The notes: generated by a model not told the origin, from the letters alone. 64,000 nucleotides of DNA from Polynucleobacter sp. MWH-UH23A (GCF_040409805.1 NZ_CP099572.1:1736001-1800000), one strand, 5' to 3'. Numbered from the stretch's first letter, positions 36,755 through 47,214 are shown. A program made the numbers and translations.

Positions 36755-37510
36755 ATGCATACACCGTCGCTTCCGAAACAATTTGCTTTAGATATTGGCC
36801 ATACCCCAAAAGCCAGTCTCGAAAACTATCTGCCTGGAAACGATCGCGCCCTCATTTCGACCCTGCAAATACTCTCTGATTCATGGAAACAAAGCGCGCC
36901 AAAAGAGATTGGCAATCCACTGAATCATCGTTGGATGTATTGGTGGGGACCAAAAGGATCTGGACGCACGCACTTACTTCAAGCCATGGCAAATGCAGCC
37001 GAACTTGCCGGTCTCAAATCTTTTTCACTAACGCCCTCAGAACCCATCATCTGGGTGCGATTAGAAGAACAAATTACCGCATTGGCAGAAAATGAGCAGG
37101 CTTCTGTCATCACCGTTGATGATGTTGATCGCCTTGATGACAGGCTAGTAGGGGCGCTTTTTCGCATTCTCAATACCGTCCAAGCAAGTAAAAACATCCA
37201 TATCTTTATGGCTGGCGATGCCGCGCCAGCCAATCTAGAACTACGCGAGGATCTACGAACACGCCTAGGCTGGGGTCTTATCTTTCAAACCCAGCTTCTA
37301 GATGATGATGAGAAAATACAAGCATTAGAGCAAGCGGCCAAAGAACGTGGGCTGGTACTGTCCCCAGAAGTGGTGCCATGGTTATTAAATCGCTTCTATC
37401 GTGATATGCCTAACTTAATGGCCTTAATTGATGCTTTGGATGCTTACTCGCTAGAAACAAAACGTGCTGTAACCTTGCCTCTGGTGCGAGATCTTCTCCA
37501 ACCAAAATAA
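36755..37510 (+). CDS. hda: DnaA regulatory inactivator Hda
   Basis: Homologue of DnaA domain III that, with the sliding clamp, promotes hydrolysis of DnaA-ATP after initiation. 251 residues. Near the N-terminus KQFALDI fits a clamp-binding motif (Q-x-x-L-x-[FI]). The Walker A region is degenerate: WWGPKGSGRTHLLQAMA; Walker B is VITVDDVDRL; the C-terminal arginine-finger region includes REDLRTRLGWGL. Position between perM and the HAD hydrolase matches other betaproteobacteria. Confidence 0.93.
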   Translation: MHTPSLPKQFALDIGHTPKASLENYLPGNDRALISTLQILSDSWKQSAPKEIGNPLNHRWMYWWGPKGSGRTHLLQAMANAAELAGLKSFSLTPSEPIIWVRLEEQITALAENEQASVITVDDVDRLDDRLVGALFRILNTVQASKNIHIFMAGDAAPANLELREDLRTRLGWGLIFQTQLLDDDEKIQALEQAAKERGLVLSPEVVPWLLNRFYRDMPNLMALIDALDAYSLETKRAVTLPLVRDLLQPK

Positions 37511-37529
37511 CTTACTAAATATTTCATTT

Positions 37530-38210
37530 GTGACACAGTTAGCCCTTTTCGATTTAGATCACACCTTACTTCCCTGCGATAGCGACTATGAATGGGGACA
37601 GTTTTTGGCTCGCATTGGCGTAGTTGATAGCGAGTACTATGCCCGTCAGAATGAGCGCTTCTACCAAGATTACAAAGAAGGCAAGCTCGATATTCATGAA
37701 TTTTTGCGCTTTGCGTTAAAACCACTTTCAGAGCACTCACGCGCACAACTCAAAGAATGGCATGATCAATTTATGCACGAAGTGATCAATGGACAGCTTC
37801 GTCAAAAAGCGATTGATTTAGTCAAACAACATCAAGATGCTGGTGATCTTTGTTGCGTTGTTACAGCAACGAATAGCTTTGTCACACGCCCGATTGTTGA
37901 ACGCTTTGGTATTGAGCACCTTATTGCCACCGAACCAGCAACCAGTGGTGATAACCCATTGGCTGATTTCACGGGTGAAGTAAAGGGAAGCCCAAACTTT
38001 CGTGAAGGCAAAATTTTGAATTTGCATGCCTGGCTAGCAAAACAAGAACTAAAACTGGATCAATTGCCTCGCAGCTATTTTTATTCGGACTCCATGAATG
38101 ACCTGCCACTTCTTGAGCAAGTTAGCAATCCTGTTGTTACCAATCCAGATGATCACTTGCGCAATGAAGCCCAAAAACGCAACTGGCCCATCCTCGAGTT
38201 GTTTGCATGA
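37530..38210 (+). CDS. HAD-IB family hydrolase (SerB/phosphoserine phosphatase-like)
   Basis: 226 residues. Motif I LALFDLDHTLLPCDSDYEW supplies the nucleophile aspartates, VTATNSFVTRP is motif II, GSPNFREGKILNL carries the motif III lysine, and YFYSDSMNDLPLL is motif IV. Cytoplasmic phosphatase of the HAD-IB class; the substrate may be a small phosphoester, phosphoserine or histidinol phosphate. The start is a GTG with no clear ribosome site 19 bases after hda, suggesting coupling to hda. Its stop overlaps pcnB by four bases. Confidence 0.88.
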   Translation: MTQLALFDLDHTLLPCDSDYEWGQFLARIGVVDSEYYARQNERFYQDYKEGKLDIHEFLRFALKPLSEHSRAQLKEWHDQFMHEVINGQLRQKAIDLVKQHQDAGDLCCVVTATNSFVTRPIVERFGIEHLIATEPATSGDNPLADFTGEVKGSPNFREGKILNLHAWLAKQELKLDQLPRSYFYSDSMNDLPLLEQVSNPVVTNPDDHLRNEAQKRNWPILELFA

Positions 38211-39610
38211 TTACTAAGTTTTTTAAACGCATCTTGCGTCGCGACCCTATGGTCAAACACACGCATGCTAATCAGGCTGGAGCTCCAAAACGGATTACTA
38301 AAAAATCTCACCGCATTGATCCACACCTTCTATCTAAAAACGCAGTTAAGGTTACTCAAACCCTGCAACAAGCTGGTTTCGAGGCATTTATTGTCGGTGG
38401 CGCAGTACGGGATCTCGTTCTAGGAATTGAACCAAAAGATTTTGATGTGGCAACGAATGCTACTCCAGATCAAGTGCAAAGACTCTTTCGTAAAGCTCGC
38501 CTCATTGGTCGACGCTTTCAAATTGTTCACGTAACCTTCTTCGGCAAGGGCCACCCTGAAATCATCGAAGTCTCAACCTTTAGAGCCTTGCTAGATAACG
38601 CGGGTGATCATGTAGCAGAGAGCGGTCGCATTTTGCGTGACAACGTCTGGGGCTCGCAGGGAGAAGATGCTGCCCGTCGTGACTTTACGATCAATGCGAT
38701 GTATTACGACCCCTCCACCGAGACTGTTCTTGACTATCACGGCGGTATGGCGGATATGCAAAGAAAAACTTTGCGCATGATTGGTGATCCAGCCAAACGT
38801 TATCGCGAAGATCCGGTAAGGATGCTCAGGGCCATTCGATTTGCCGCCAAGACAGGATTTAGTCTGGACTCCGATACTCGCTCGCCAATTGCAAAGTTAG
38901 GAAAACTATTGCAAGACGTACCAGCTGCAAGGCTCTTTGATGAAATCCTCAAGCTCTTGATGTCTGGCCATTCCTGGGCAGCCATTCAAGGGCTTCGTGA
39001 GGCTGGCTTGCACCATGGACTATTACCTTTGCTTGACCATATTTTGGATGAAGACGAAAACACTATTGGATCAAATGGCTTTGTGAAGTTAGCACTTGCT
39101 AATACCGATCAACGCATCCAATCTGGAAAAAGTGTATCGGCAGGCTTTTTATTTGCCACCCTGCTATGGCCAGACCTTCTCAAAAACTGGAAAGCCAATC
39201 TCGCCAAAGGCATGGCCAATATTCCAGCACTACAAGATGCCATGGACGAAACAATCGCCACTCAAAGTAGTGGCATGACGATACAGCGCCGCTTTGAAAG
39301 TGATATGCGAGAGATCTGGTCAATGCAACCTCGCTTTGAAAGGCGTGTAGGGCGTTACCCTTATCGCTTAATTGAAATGCCCCGTTTTAGGGCAGGCTAT
39401 GACTTCATGCTTTTACGCTGCGCAACTGGGGAACAAAGTTCAGAACTTGGTGAGTGGTGGACCAGCTTCATTGCTGCAGATCCGGCAGGTCAAGAGGCAT
39501 TGATGGCTAGCGCCAAGACTGAACTAGGTAATACCACTAACTCGCCAACAAAAAGACGTCGTCGTAGAAAACCCAAATCCACAAGCCCAGCAGAAGTTTC
39601 TTCGAGCTAA
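38207..39610 (+). CDS. pcnB: Poly(A) polymerase I
   Basis: Adds 3' poly(A) to RNA, promoting decay. Class II nucleotidyltransferase: FIVGGAVRDLVLGIEPKDFDVATNATP gives the GG...DxD core (split here at residues about 62-88), followed by RRDFTINAMYYD and RYREDPVRMLRAIRFAAK, typical of PcnB rather than CCA-adding enzyme. The C-terminus is very basic (KRRRRRKPKS), as in E. coli PcnB. It overlaps the HAD gene by four bases and precedes folK, as in many proteobacteria. Confidence 0.95.
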   Translation: MITKFFKRILRRDPMVKHTHANQAGAPKRITKKSHRIDPHLLSKNAVKVTQTLQQAGFEAFIVGGAVRDLVLGIEPKDFDVATNATPDQVQRLFRKARLIGRRFQIVHVTFFGKGHPEIIEVSTFRALLDNAGDHVAESGRILRDNVWGSQGEDAARRDFTINAMYYDPSTETVLDYHGGMADMQRKTLRMIGDPAKRYREDPVRMLRAIRFAAKTGFSLDSDTRSPIAKLGKLLQDVPAARLFDEILKLLMSGHSWAAIQGLREAGLHHGLLPLLDHILDEDENTIGSNGFVKLALANTDQRIQSGKSVSAGFLFATLLWPDLLKNWKANLAKGMANIPALQDAMDETIATQSSGMTIQRRFESDMREIWSMQPRFERRVGRYPYRLIEMPRFRAGYDFMLLRCATGEQSSELGEWWTSFIAADPAGQEALMASAKTELGNTTNSPTKRRRRRKPKSTSPAEVSSS

Positions 39611-39662
39611 GCAAAGTTATAAAAATTTCGGTAAAGTAATTCCATCTCGAATTTGGAAACGT

Positions 39663-40190
39663 ATGGCACGAGCTTTTATCGGATTTGGCGGCAACATCGG
39701 CGACACACGTCAGCTGATCACTGATGCCATTATTTGCTTAGCGCAGCGTGCTCAACTTCAGATTCTCGCTAAAAGTTGTTTCTATCAAAGCGCACCTGTT
39801 GAAGCTACCGGTGGCGACTACATTAATGCTGTAATTGAAATAGAGACAGAGCTAAGTCCCTATGGATTGCTGCACGTTTGCCAAGCAATTGAACAAGAGT
39901 TTGGTAGAGAGCGACCTTACGCAAATGCCCCCCGAACTTTAGATCTGGATATTTTGTTTTTTGAGGGCGTCACTCAGAATGAAACTGAGTTAATGCTTCC
40001 TCACCCCAAAATCATTGAGCGCTCATTTGTTTTGTTGCCCTTACTCGAAATTGCCCCTGATTTCTTTCTACCTAATTTAGGCGAATTAAAGGCCTACCTC
40101 CCTAAAGTGGCTCACCAGCGGATCGAAAAACTCCCTTGCCGTAACTGCAATTGCGGAGAAAAAGACGTTTATAGCCAAACGGCGCATTAA
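39663..40190 (+). CDS. folK: 2-amino-4-hydroxy-6-hydroxymethyldihydropteridine pyrophosphokinase
   Basis: Folate pathway kinase of 175 residues. FIGFGGNIGDTRQLI is the N-terminal block; the HPPK signature ERPYANAPRTLDLDILFF supplies the metal-binding aspartates; LMLPHPKIIERSFVLLPL follows. The C-terminal ~20 residues hold extra cysteines (PCRNCNCGEKD), not part of the core fold. Lies between pcnB and panB. Confidence 0.95.
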   Translation: MARAFIGFGGNIGDTRQLITDAIICLAQRAQLQILAKSCFYQSAPVEATGGDYINAVIEIETELSPYGLLHVCQAIEQEFGRERPYANAPRTLDLDILFFEGVTQNETELMLPHPKIIERSFVLLPLLEIAPDFFLPNLGELKAYLPKVAHQRIEKLPCRNCNCGEKDVYSQTAH

Positions 40191-40207
40191 TTCATTAAAC
40201 TCTCGCC

Positions 40208-41023
40208 ATGGGTTACTTACAGGGCGATAAGCCAATCACAATTACTAAGCTCCTCGCGATGCACGCTGAGGGTGAAAAGATTTCTATGCTGACAGCATAT
40301 GATTCAACTATGTCAGCACTTCTCAATCGTTGTGGTGTTGAGGCCATTTTGATTGGTGATTCTCTTGGCAATGTGATTCAAGGGCACACCAGTACCACCC
40401 CAGTTACCGTAGAGCAAGTTGCTTATCACACTGAATGTGTAGCACGCGCCAATACGCACGTTTTTGTTATCGCTGATTTACCTTTTGCCAGCTATGGCGA
40501 TCCGGTGCAGGCCCTAGATTCTGCTGCGACCTTAATGCGCGCTGGCGCCGATATGGTCAAGCTAGAGGGCGGCGATTGGCAAATCGACATCATTCAATAT
40601 TTGGTTGAGCGTAGCGTACCTGTGTGTGCGCATCTCGGACTGCTCCCGCAATCCGTTCATGTTTTAGGTGGCTATAAAGTTCAAGGAAAATCCAAGGACG
40701 CTGCGAGTCTTATGCTCGAGCAAGCGATTGCATGTGAACAAGCTGGCGCGCAAATGATCGTACTCGAAGCCATTCCATCTTCGCTTGGTGAAAAAATTAC
40801 TGAAGCACTATCCATTCCAACCATTGGCATTGGCGCTGGTCCAGATTGCTCTGGCCAAGTATTGGTATTGCAAGATATGTTGGGCATTAGCCCTGGCAAG
40901 CCTCCCAAGTTCGTGAAGAACTTTATGGAAGGTCACCATTCAATTGAAGCGGCCGTGAAAGCCTATGTTCGCGAAGTCAAGTCTGGAAAGTTTCCAGGAC
41001 CTGAGCATGGCTTTGCTGGTTAA
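40208..41023 (+). CDS. panB: 3-methyl-2-oxobutanoate hydroxymethyltransferase
   Basis: First step of pantothenate synthesis; uses methylene-[46 protein letters not shown] and [17 protein letters not shown] are the PanB blocks including the metal-binding aspartates and the catalytic glutamate. 271 residues. Follows folK by 17 bases; folate, pantothenate and CoA (coaBC) functions connect across the window. panC is not present here. Confidence 0.96.
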   Translation: MGYLQGDKPITITKLLAMHAEGEKISMLTAYDSTMSALLNRCGVEAILIGDSLGNVIQGHTSTTPVTVEQVAYHTECVARANTHVFVIADLPFASYGDPVQALDSAATLMRAGADMVKLEGGDWQIDIIQYLVERSVPVCAHLGLLPQSVHVLGGYKVQGKSKDAASLMLEQAIACEQAGAQMIVLEAIPSSLGEKITEALSIPTIGIGAGPDCSGQVLVLQDMLGISPGKPPKFVKNFMEGHHSIEAAVKAYVREVKSGKFPGPEHGFAG

Positions 41024-41031
41024 TTAAAGAG

Positions 41032-42165
41032 TTAACTAAAGAAACTCTTTACGCCATCAAACCAGCCCTTTTGCTGTGGGCTATGTTTATCACCGGCCGA
41101 CTTTAGGCTCTCATCAAACTGTTTGAGCAATTTCTTTTGATCCTCAGTCAATTTAACTGGGGTTTCAACCACTACGTGAACAAATAGATCTCCGACTAGT
41201 GTCGAACGCAAGCCTTTAATACCCTTGTTACGCAAACGGAATGTTTTACCTGTCTGCGTTCCCTCTGGAATAGGGAACTCAACACGACCAGAGAGAGTTG
41301 GCACCTCAATCTCGCCACCTATAGTAGCCGTTGCGAAAGAGATCGGCATTTGCACATGCAAATCACTGCCATCGCGCTCAAATACCTTGTGTGGCTTAAC
41401 GCGCACTTCTACATATAAATCACCGGCGGGGCCGCCATTAATTCCAGGCTCGCCATTGCCAACGGAGCGCACGCGCATTCCATCATCAATACCTGCGGGA
41501 ATTTTGATCTCGAGTGTTTTCTGTTCTTTATGTTTTCCAGAACCATGACAGGTTTTGCAAGGCTTCGGAATGTACTCGCCAGTTCCACGGCACTTTGGAC
41601 AAGTTTGCTGCATTGAAAAAAATCCCTGCTGCACTCGCACTTGACCATGACCATCGCATGTAGAGCATTTTTCTGCTTTCGTGCCAGGCTCAGCGCCTGT
41701 TCCATGACAAGGCTTGCAATCACTCCAACTCGGCACACGAATCTGCGTGGTATACCCTTCAGCAGCCTGCTCAAGAGTAATGTCCATGTTGTAACGAAGA
41801 TCCGCGCCTTTATAAACCTGTGGTCCCGAATGACGACCGCCGCCTTGACCAAAGATATCCCCAAAGATATCGCCAAAGGCATCAGCAAATCCTCCGCCGC
41901 CAAATCCACCACCAAAACCACCACCCATTGATGGGTCTACACCAGCATGACCATACTGGTCATAAGCAGCGCGCTTGTTGGGGTCAGATAAAGTTTCATA
42001 AGCCTCTTTCGCTTCTTTAAATTGCGCTTCAGCAGTTTTACTGTCTGGATTACGATCGGGGTGATATTTCATTGCCAGCTTGCGATAAGCTTTTTTCAGC
42101 TCATCATCACTAGCGCCCTTCGCTACACCAAGCACTTCATAAAAATCGCGTTTACTTTTAGGCAC
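41032..42165 (-). CDS. dnaJ: Chaperone DnaJ (Hsp40)
   Basis: Co-chaperone that stimulates DnaK ATPase. J-domain with HPD in KYHPDRNPD (about 33-35), a Gly/Phe linker ([19 protein letters not shown]), four CxxCxGxG zinc repeats ([32 protein letters not shown]), then the C-terminal substrate domain. 377 residues. The start codon is GTG, with AGGA about seven bases upstream; no ATG start is possible nearby. It lies 107 bases after dnaK, a gap containing a hairpin. Confidence 0.97.
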   Translation of the reverse strand: MPKSKRDFYEVLGVAKGASDDELKKAYRKLAMKYHPDRNPDSKTAEAQFKEAKEAYETLSDPNKRAAYDQYGHAGVDPSMGGGFGGGFGGGGFADAFGDIFGDIFGQGGGRHSGPQVYKGADLRYNMDITLEQAAEGYTTQIRVPSWSDCKPCHGTGAEPGTKAEKCSTCDGHGQVRVQQGFFSMQQTCPKCRGTGEYIPKPCKTCHGSGKHKEQKTLEIKIPAGIDDGMRVRSVGNGEPGINGGPAGDLYVEVRVKPHKVFERDGSDLHVQMPISFATATIGGEIEVPTLSGRVEFPIPEGTQTGKTFRLRNKGIKGLRSTLVGDLFVHVVVETPVKLTEDQKKLLKQFDESLKSAGDKHSPQQKGWFDGVKSFFS

Positions 42166-42202
42166 GGCCTATTCCTCTCCACTTCCCAACTACCTGAATG
42201 GC

Positions 42203-42227
42203 ACAAGTCGGCGCTAGGCCGACTTGT
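42203..42227. repeat. Intercistronic hairpin between dnaK and dnaJ
   Basis: A perfect 9-10-bp inverted repeat (42204-42212 with 42218-42226, extendable by one pair) around a five-base loop. No T tract follows on the minus strand, so it is not an obvious terminator; it could reduce read-through or protect processed dnaK mRNA. Confidence 0.6.
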
Positions 42228-42272
42228 TGTTTAAGCACTTCAAAACTTCGTTAAAAATAGTTTTTGACTAAA

Positions 42273-44210
42273 TTATTTCTTGTCATCAACCTCTTTAAAG
42301 TCAGCATCGACAACATCAGCATCCGGTGCTGCACCAGGTGCTGAGCTACCAGGAGCCGCACCTGCAGCGCCAGCACCAGCTTTAGCCTGTTCAGCCGCCA
42401 TCACCTTCTCGCCAAGCTTCTGACTTGCTTTACCCAATGCCTCGGTCTTAGCCTCAATGATCGCCTTGTCGCTACCTTTGATAGCCTCATCCAATTCTTT
42501 GAGTGCAGCCTCAATCGCCTCTTTCTCGGAAGCTTCTAAGCTAGCGCCATGCTCTTCCAAAGCTTTCTTGGTTGAGTGGGCCAATGCATCCGCTGTATTG
42601 CGTGCAGTTACCAACTCGAGCGCTTTCTTATCTTCTGCAGCATTTGCTTCAGCATCCTTAACCATGCGCTGGATCTCTTCTTCTGTCAAACCAGAGTTTG
42701 CTTTGATAGTGATCTTGTTCTCTTTGCCAGTATTTTTGTCTTTTGCAGTTACATGCAAAATACCGTTGGCATCGATATCAAAAGTCACTTCAATTTGTGG
42801 CAAACCACGTGGTGCTGGTGCGATACCTTCTAAATTAAATTCGCCAAGCAATTTATTGGCGGAAGCCATCTCACGCTCACCTTGGTAGCACTTAATGGTT
42901 ACCGCAGGCTGATTATCCTCAGCGGTTGAGTACACCTGTGAATGCTTGGTAGGAATTGTGGTGTTCTTTGGAATCATCTTGGTCATGACGCCACCAAGAG
43001 TCTCGATACCCAATGACAATGGGGTAACGTCTAAGAGCAATACGTCCTTACGGTCGCCAGACAATACAGAGCCTTGAATTGCGGCGCCAACTGCAACTGC
43101 CTCATCAGGGTTTACGTCTTTGCGTGGCTCTTTACCAAAGATTTCTTTCACTTTGTCTTGAACCGCAGGCATACGTGTCTGACCACCGACCAAAATCACG
43201 TCATCAATATCAGAAACACTCACACCAGCATCTTTAATCGCAGTTAAGCATGGGCCCGCTGTGCGCTTAATTAATTCCTCAACCAAAGACTCTAACTTGG
43301 CACGAGTGAGCTTCAAGTTCAAGTGCTTAGGACCGCTAGCATCAGCTGTCACATATGGCAAATTGATTTCAGTTTGTTGAGCGGAGGATAATTCGATCTT
43401 GGCTTTTTCAGCAGCGTCTTTCAAACGTTGCAATGCCAATACATCTTTGCTCAAATCGACGCCTTGCTCTTTCTTGAACTCAGCAATGATCCAATCAATA
43501 ATGCGTTGGTCGAAGTCTTCGCCACCCAAGAAAGTGTCGCCATTTGTTGAGAGCACTTCAAACTGCTTCTCGCCATCCACGTTTGCGATTTCAATGATGG
43601 ATACGTCAAATGTGCCGCCACCCAAGTCATAAACGGCGATCTTACGATCAGCCTTGTCTTGTTTGTCTAGGCCAAATGCTAATGCAGCTGCGGTAGGCTC
43701 GTTAATGATGCGTTTTACATCTAAACCGGCAATACGGCCAGCATCTTTAGTTGCTTGACGTTGACTATCGTTAAAGTAAGCGGGAACTGTAATCACAGCC
43801 TCGGTCACTTCTTCACCAAGGTAATCCTCGGCAGTCTTTTTCATCTTGCGCAAGATTTCAGCGGACACTTGTTGTGGCGCCATTTTCTTATCACGTGCTT
43901 CAACCCAAGCATCGCCATTGTCAGCTTGAACGATTGCGTATGGCATCAGACTGATATCTTTCTGCACTTCAGGGTCAGTAAATTTACGGCCCATCAAACG
44001 CTTCACAGCGTAAATAGTGTTTTTAGGATTAGTTACTGATTGACGTTTTGCTGGAGCACCAACCAATACCTCACCATCCTCAACATAAGCGATGATGGAT
44101 GGAGTAGTGCGAGCGCCTTCTGCATTCTCAATGACTTTAGGCGCATTGTTTTCAACGACTGAAACACATGAGTTTGTGGTTCCTAAGTCGATTCCGATAA
44201 TCTTTCCCAT
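42273..44210 (-). CDS. dnaK: Chaperone DnaK (Hsp70)
   Basis: ATP-dependent chaperone of 645 residues. [17 protein letters not shown] opens the ATPase domain; [29 protein letters not shown] and [13 protein letters not shown] are Hsp70 signatures; [17 protein letters not shown] begins the substrate domain; the C-terminus is Ala/Gly/Pro-rich and ends in DADFKEVDD, the EEVD-like bacterial tail. A sigma-32 promoter lies about 100 bases upstream, after the grpE terminator. Confidence 0.99.
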   Translation of the reverse strand: MGKIIGIDLGTTNSCVSVVENNAPKVIENAEGARTTPSIIAYVEDGEVLVGAPAKRQSVTNPKNTIYAVKRLMGRKFTDPEVQKDISLMPYAIVQADNGDAWVEARDKKMAPQQVSAEILRKMKKTAEDYLGEEVTEAVITVPAYFNDSQRQATKDAGRIAGLDVKRIINEPTAAALAFGLDKQDKADRKIAVYDLGGGTFDVSIIEIANVDGEKQFEVLSTNGDTFLGGEDFDQRIIDWIIAEFKKEQGVDLSKDVLALQRLKDAAEKAKIELSSAQQTEINLPYVTADASGPKHLNLKLTRAKLESLVEELIKRTAGPCLTAIKDAGVSVSDIDDVILVGGQTRMPAVQDKVKEIFGKEPRKDVNPDEAVAVGAAIQGSVLSGDRKDVLLLDVTPLSLGIETLGGVMTKMIPKNTTIPTKHSQVYSTAEDNQPAVTIKCYQGEREMASANKLLGEFNLEGIAPAPRGLPQIEVTFDIDANGILHVTAKDKNTGKENKITIKANSGLTEEEIQRMVKDAEANAAEDKKALELVTARNTADALAHSTKKALEEHGASLEASEKEAIEAALKELDEAIKGSDKAIIEAKTEALGKASQKLGEKVMAAEQAKAGAGAAGAAPGSSAPGAAPDADVVDADFKEVDDKK

Positions 44211-44310
44211 AATGGCTCCAAAAATTAAAATTGCTTCGTAGTACTTCTAGGTTGTTTTTAGTGGCAACTCGCTGAACTACCGTGAATTGCCGCGAATATT
44301 CCAATACCCC

Positions 44311-44340
44311 ATAGATGGGGTTGATTCACCTGAATTCAAG
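44311..44340 (-). promoter_or_regulatory. Sigma-32 (RpoH) heat-shock promoter of dnaK
   Basis: Reading the minus strand: -35 CTTGAA (44340-44335), a 14-base spacer, then -10 CCCCATCTAT (44320-44311). This matches the known sigma-32 consensus CTTGAA-N13-17-CCCCATnTA at essentially every position. The leader to dnaK would be about 95 bases. Confidence 0.85.
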
Positions 44341-44352
44341 GGCTGAAATAGC

Positions 44353-44378
44353 AAAAAAGGCAGAAATCTGCCTTTTTT
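44353..44378 (-). terminator. Terminator after grpE
   Basis: A perfect 12-bp inverted repeat (44353-44364 with 44367-44378) whose A tract becomes a T tract on the minus strand. It lies 23 bases after the grpE stop and just ahead of the dnaK promoter, making dnaK a separate unit. Confidence 0.88.
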
Positions 44379-44401
44379 ATGTATTTTTTAAGGTTTTTTC
44401 C

Positions 44402-44956
44402 TTATTTTGGGGCGCTTACTGTCACCAATGCTGGTCTTAAAACCCGGTCAGCTACGGTATAGCCCCGCTGCAACACAGAAACCACGGTATTAGGCTCCTG
44501 CTCTGACGGGACCGAAGCGATTGCCTGATGATGATGTGGATCAAACTTGTCCCCCACTGCAGGGTTAATTTCTGTCATCTTGCCTTTTTCAAAGGCAGAC
44601 AAGAGTTGCTTGAGCGTAATCTCCAAACCCTCTTTAAATGCTTTTGCATCAACCGCATCGGTGTTGAGAGCAGCATACAAGCTATCAGTAACTGGTACTA
44701 AATGCTCAGCAAAGCTCTCAATAGCGAATTTATGGGCTTTAGCGACATCCTCAACAGCACGGCGACGAATGTTCTCACCTTCTGCTTTGGCGCGCAAAAA
44801 GTTATCTTGCAAATCCGCAATTTTTTGATTGAGCTCTGCAATCTCTTGCTCAGGAGTTTTCGCTACAGGCGTATCAGTAGGCGCTGGATTTTCAGCGCCA
44901 GATGGAACTGCAGAATTTTCTTGCTCAGCAGACGGATTTGGGGTTTCTTGTGTCAT
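44402..44956 (-). CDS. grpE: Nucleotide exchange factor GrpE
   Basis: DnaK nucleotide exchange factor, 184 residues. A disordered Ser/Pro/Glu-rich N-terminus (about 1-35), a long coiled coil ([31 protein letters not shown], split) and the C-terminal beta domain with [13 protein letters not shown] and [18 protein letters not shown]. Preceded by its own sigma-32 promoter and followed by a terminator. Confidence 0.97.
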   Translation of the reverse strand: MTQETPNPSAEQENSAVPSGAENPAPTDTPVAKTPEQEIAELNQKIADLQDNFLRAKAEGENIRRRAVEDVAKAHKFAIESFAEHLVPVTDSLYAALNTDAVDAKAFKEGLEITLKQLLSAFEKGKMTEINPAVGDKFDPHHHQAIASVPSEQEPNTVVSVLQRGYTVADRVLRPALVTVSAPK

Positions 44957-44997
44957 GGACGGAAATTCACTTTTCTATATTGAATGCAATTGCTTTG

Positions 44998-45027
44998 ATA
45001 TGTGGGGTCAGTTTATTCAATTTCAAG
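44998..45027 (-). promoter_or_regulatory. Sigma-32 (RpoH) promoter of grpE
   Basis: Minus strand: -35 CTTGAAA (45027-45021), 13-base spacer, -10 CCCCACATAT (45007-44998), one or two positions off CCCCATnTA. The -35 box contains the hemH stop codon. Leader of about 35 bases before the grpE ATG. Confidence 0.72.
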
Positions 45028-46114
45028 ACTGATTCTTGACGAACTCAGCTCGCTCATGACGTTTTGCTAGCTCATCAGGAGATTCGGAGCCCAATGACCA
45101 CCCAAGTAAATGCGTATACGCAATATCACTCAAAGCCTCAATCCACTTAGGGTTGCTGTTCAAGCAGGGAATATATCGATAGTCTTTACCACCACGCTCT
45201 AAGAACGACTCTCTCGCTTCCATGCCGATTTCTTCCAGGGTCTCTAAGCAGTCTGCCGGGAAGCCTGGGCAAAATACATCGACTCTCTGACAACCTTCTT
45301 TGGCTAATTTTTCTAATGTAGGGGCGGTATAGGGTTTTAACCACTCTGCTTTTCCAAAACGTGATTGGAATGTAACGATGTATTGATTGGGGTCTAGACC
45401 TAGAGCCTCTCCAAGTAGTCGACCTGTCTTAAGACATTCACAATGATAGGGATCCCCTTTCATCAAATTGCGTTTGGGCAGTCCATGAAAGGACATGACC
45501 AATCGATCGCCTCTTGCAAAATCTGGGCGTCCATCTTTATCCCAAGCACTTAATACTTGATCGCGCAAAGCAGAAATATAAGCGGGATTATCGTGATAAT
45601 GCTTAACCAAACGCAGCTCTGGTTGATTGCGCCAAGTACCTAGTACTCGAAATACTTCATCAAAGCTGGATGCAGTCGTAGTGGCGGAATACTGAGGATA
45701 CAAAGGCAATAGCAATAAACGCTCCATACCTTCTGCCTTCAGGTTCTCAAGTACCTCTTGAGTTGATGGCTTGCCATAGCGCATTGCTAAATCCACCAAA
45801 ACGGTGTGGCCTTCATTAGCAAATCTTTCTTGGAGCTCTTTTGCTTGCAAACGTGAGTAATGCATCAATGGAGAACCTAATTGAGGTAGCCAAATCGATG
45901 CGTATTTCTTTGCGGATGCACTACTGCGGATTGGCAAAATGACGCTATTCAAAATGAACCACCAAATGAAACGCGGAATTTCAACAACGCGTGGATCAGA
46001 AAGAAATTCTTTTAAGTACGCCCTAACTGCTTTTGGTGTTGGTGCAGAAGGCGTTCCAAGATTCAAGAGCAATACTGCTGTTTTACTTTGGCGCAAATGA
46101 GGATTTTGATTCAA
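45023..46114 (-). CDS. hemH: Ferrochelatase
   Basis: Inserts Fe2+ into protoporphyrin IX, last step of heme synthesis. 363 residues. [14 protein letters not shown] opens the first domain; [20 protein letters not shown] contains the catalytic histidine; [20 protein letters not shown] contains the conserved glutamate. It lies between hrcA and grpE on the same strand (gap to hrcA 52 bases), an arrangement seen in other Burkholderiales. Confidence 0.97.
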   Translation of the reverse strand: MNQNPHLRQSKTAVLLLNLGTPSAPTPKAVRAYLKEFLSDPRVVEIPRFIWWFILNSVILPIRSSASAKKYASIWLPQLGSPLMHYSRLQAKELQERFANEGHTVLVDLAMRYGKPSTQEVLENLKAEGMERLLLLPLYPQYSATTTASSFDEVFRVLGTWRNQPELRLVKHYHDNPAYISALRDQVLSAWDKDGRPDFARGDRLVMSFHGLPKRNLMKGDPYHCECLKTGRLLGEALGLDPNQYIVTFQSRFGKAEWLKPYTAPTLEKLAKEGCQRVDVFCPGFPADCLETLEEIGMEARESFLERGGKDYRYIPCLNSNPKWIEALSDIAYTHLLGWSLGSESPDELAKRHERAEFVKNQS

Positions 46115-46166
46115 GATAATTTTCTCTAATAACTATGAACGATGAACAACTGTGAGAACTCGAGTC

Positions 46167-47177
46167 TCAAGAACTCAAAGCGCCTGATAATAATTTAGAA
46201 GTAATGTCCACAATTGGAATCACTCTGTCGTAAGCCATGCGGGTGGGGCCAATAACGCCTAAGGTACCTACGACTTGGCCATCTACGCTGTAAGGGGCAC
46301 TAATCACCGCCAAATCTTCATAAGGCAAGAGATCGCTCTCGCCACCAATAAAAATCTGTATACCGTCAGCATGACTCGATATATCTAATAATTGCATGAG
46401 TACAGACTTTTGCTCAAGCATGTCGAACATCTTGCGCAATTTATCAAGATTAGAACTGAGATCACCGACATTCAATAAACGACGCTCTCCAGAAAGCAAC
46501 ATATCGCCCCGACTCATATCGTAATCTGCTACACCGCTTTGTAATGCCAATGCCATCAACCCAGAAATATCTGCACGCAAACTATCTAAGTCTGATCGTA
46601 GGTGTTGACGTACCTGCTCAAAACTTTTTCCAGCAAACTGTGTATTAATGTAATTACCTGCTTCAATCAGCTGGCTTGGCGTGTAGTCTTGATTAGTCGG
46701 CAGAATGCGATTCTGCACATCACCTTCTGGCGTCACCATAATGAGCAAAATTTTGCCCTCGCCCAAACGTAAGAACTCAATATGCTTAAACACTTGAGCT
46801 CGCTTTGGGGTCATCACCACTCCAGCAAAATGAGTGAGATTCGATAATATTTGTGCCGCTGAGTTCAATACGCGCTGCGGAGAATCTGGCAGGAGGCCCT
46901 TCTCCACCTCTTTTGCTGCCATCTCTTCCAATGGACGCACTGTGACCATCGTGTCTACAAAGAGTCGATATCCCCTAGGGGTAGGTATTCGACCGGCGGA
47001 AGTATGCGGACTAGTTACTAGGCCCATATCCTCTAAATCGGCCATAACATTGCGAATAGTCGCCGCTGAGAGGTCTAATCCCGAAAATCGGGATAGCGTA
47101 CGAGAGCCAATAGGCTGACCCTCCTCGATATATCGCTCGATGAGGGTTTTTAGTAAGGCGCGGGAACGTTCATCCAT
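46167..47177 (-). CDS. hrcA: Heat-inducible transcriptional repressor HrcA
   Basis: Repressor that binds CIRCE elements and responds to GroEL availability. 336 residues: an N-terminal winged helix ([21 protein letters not shown], split, then [20 protein letters not shown]) followed by the HrcA dimerisation and regulatory domains ([31 protein letters not shown]). No CIRCE sequence is seen next to hrcA, grpE, dnaK or dnaJ; the expected target, groESL, is outside the window. Divergent from nadK with 37 bases between starts. Confidence 0.96.
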   Translation of the reverse strand: MDERSRALLKTLIERYIEEGQPIGSRTLSRFSGLDLSAATIRNVMADLEDMGLVTSPHTSAGRIPTPRGYRLFVDTMVTVRPLEEMAAKEVEKGLLPDSPQRVLNSAAQILSNLTHFAGVVMTPKRAQVFKHIEFLRLGEGKILLIMVTPEGDVQNRILPTNQDYTPSQLIEAGNYINTQFAGKSFEQVRQHLRSDLDSLRADISGLMALALQSGVADYDMSRGDMLLSGERRLLNVGDLSSNLDKLRKMFDMLEQKSVLMQLLDISSHADGIQIFIGGESDLLPYEDLAVISAPYSVDGQVVGTLGVIGPTRMAYDRVIPIVDITSKLLSGALSS

Positions 47178-47214
47178 GGTGGAAGGGATTTTATGCCTAT
47201 GGTTTAATCATCAT

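Noticed and set aside
36755..37510. Hda as a second DnaA
   Set aside because: Length, absence of domain IV and the N-terminal clamp-binding motif fit Hda.
41409..41924. 171-residue reading within dnaJ in another frame
   Set aside because: Created by the repetitive Gly-rich and zinc-finger codons of dnaJ; no family resemblance.
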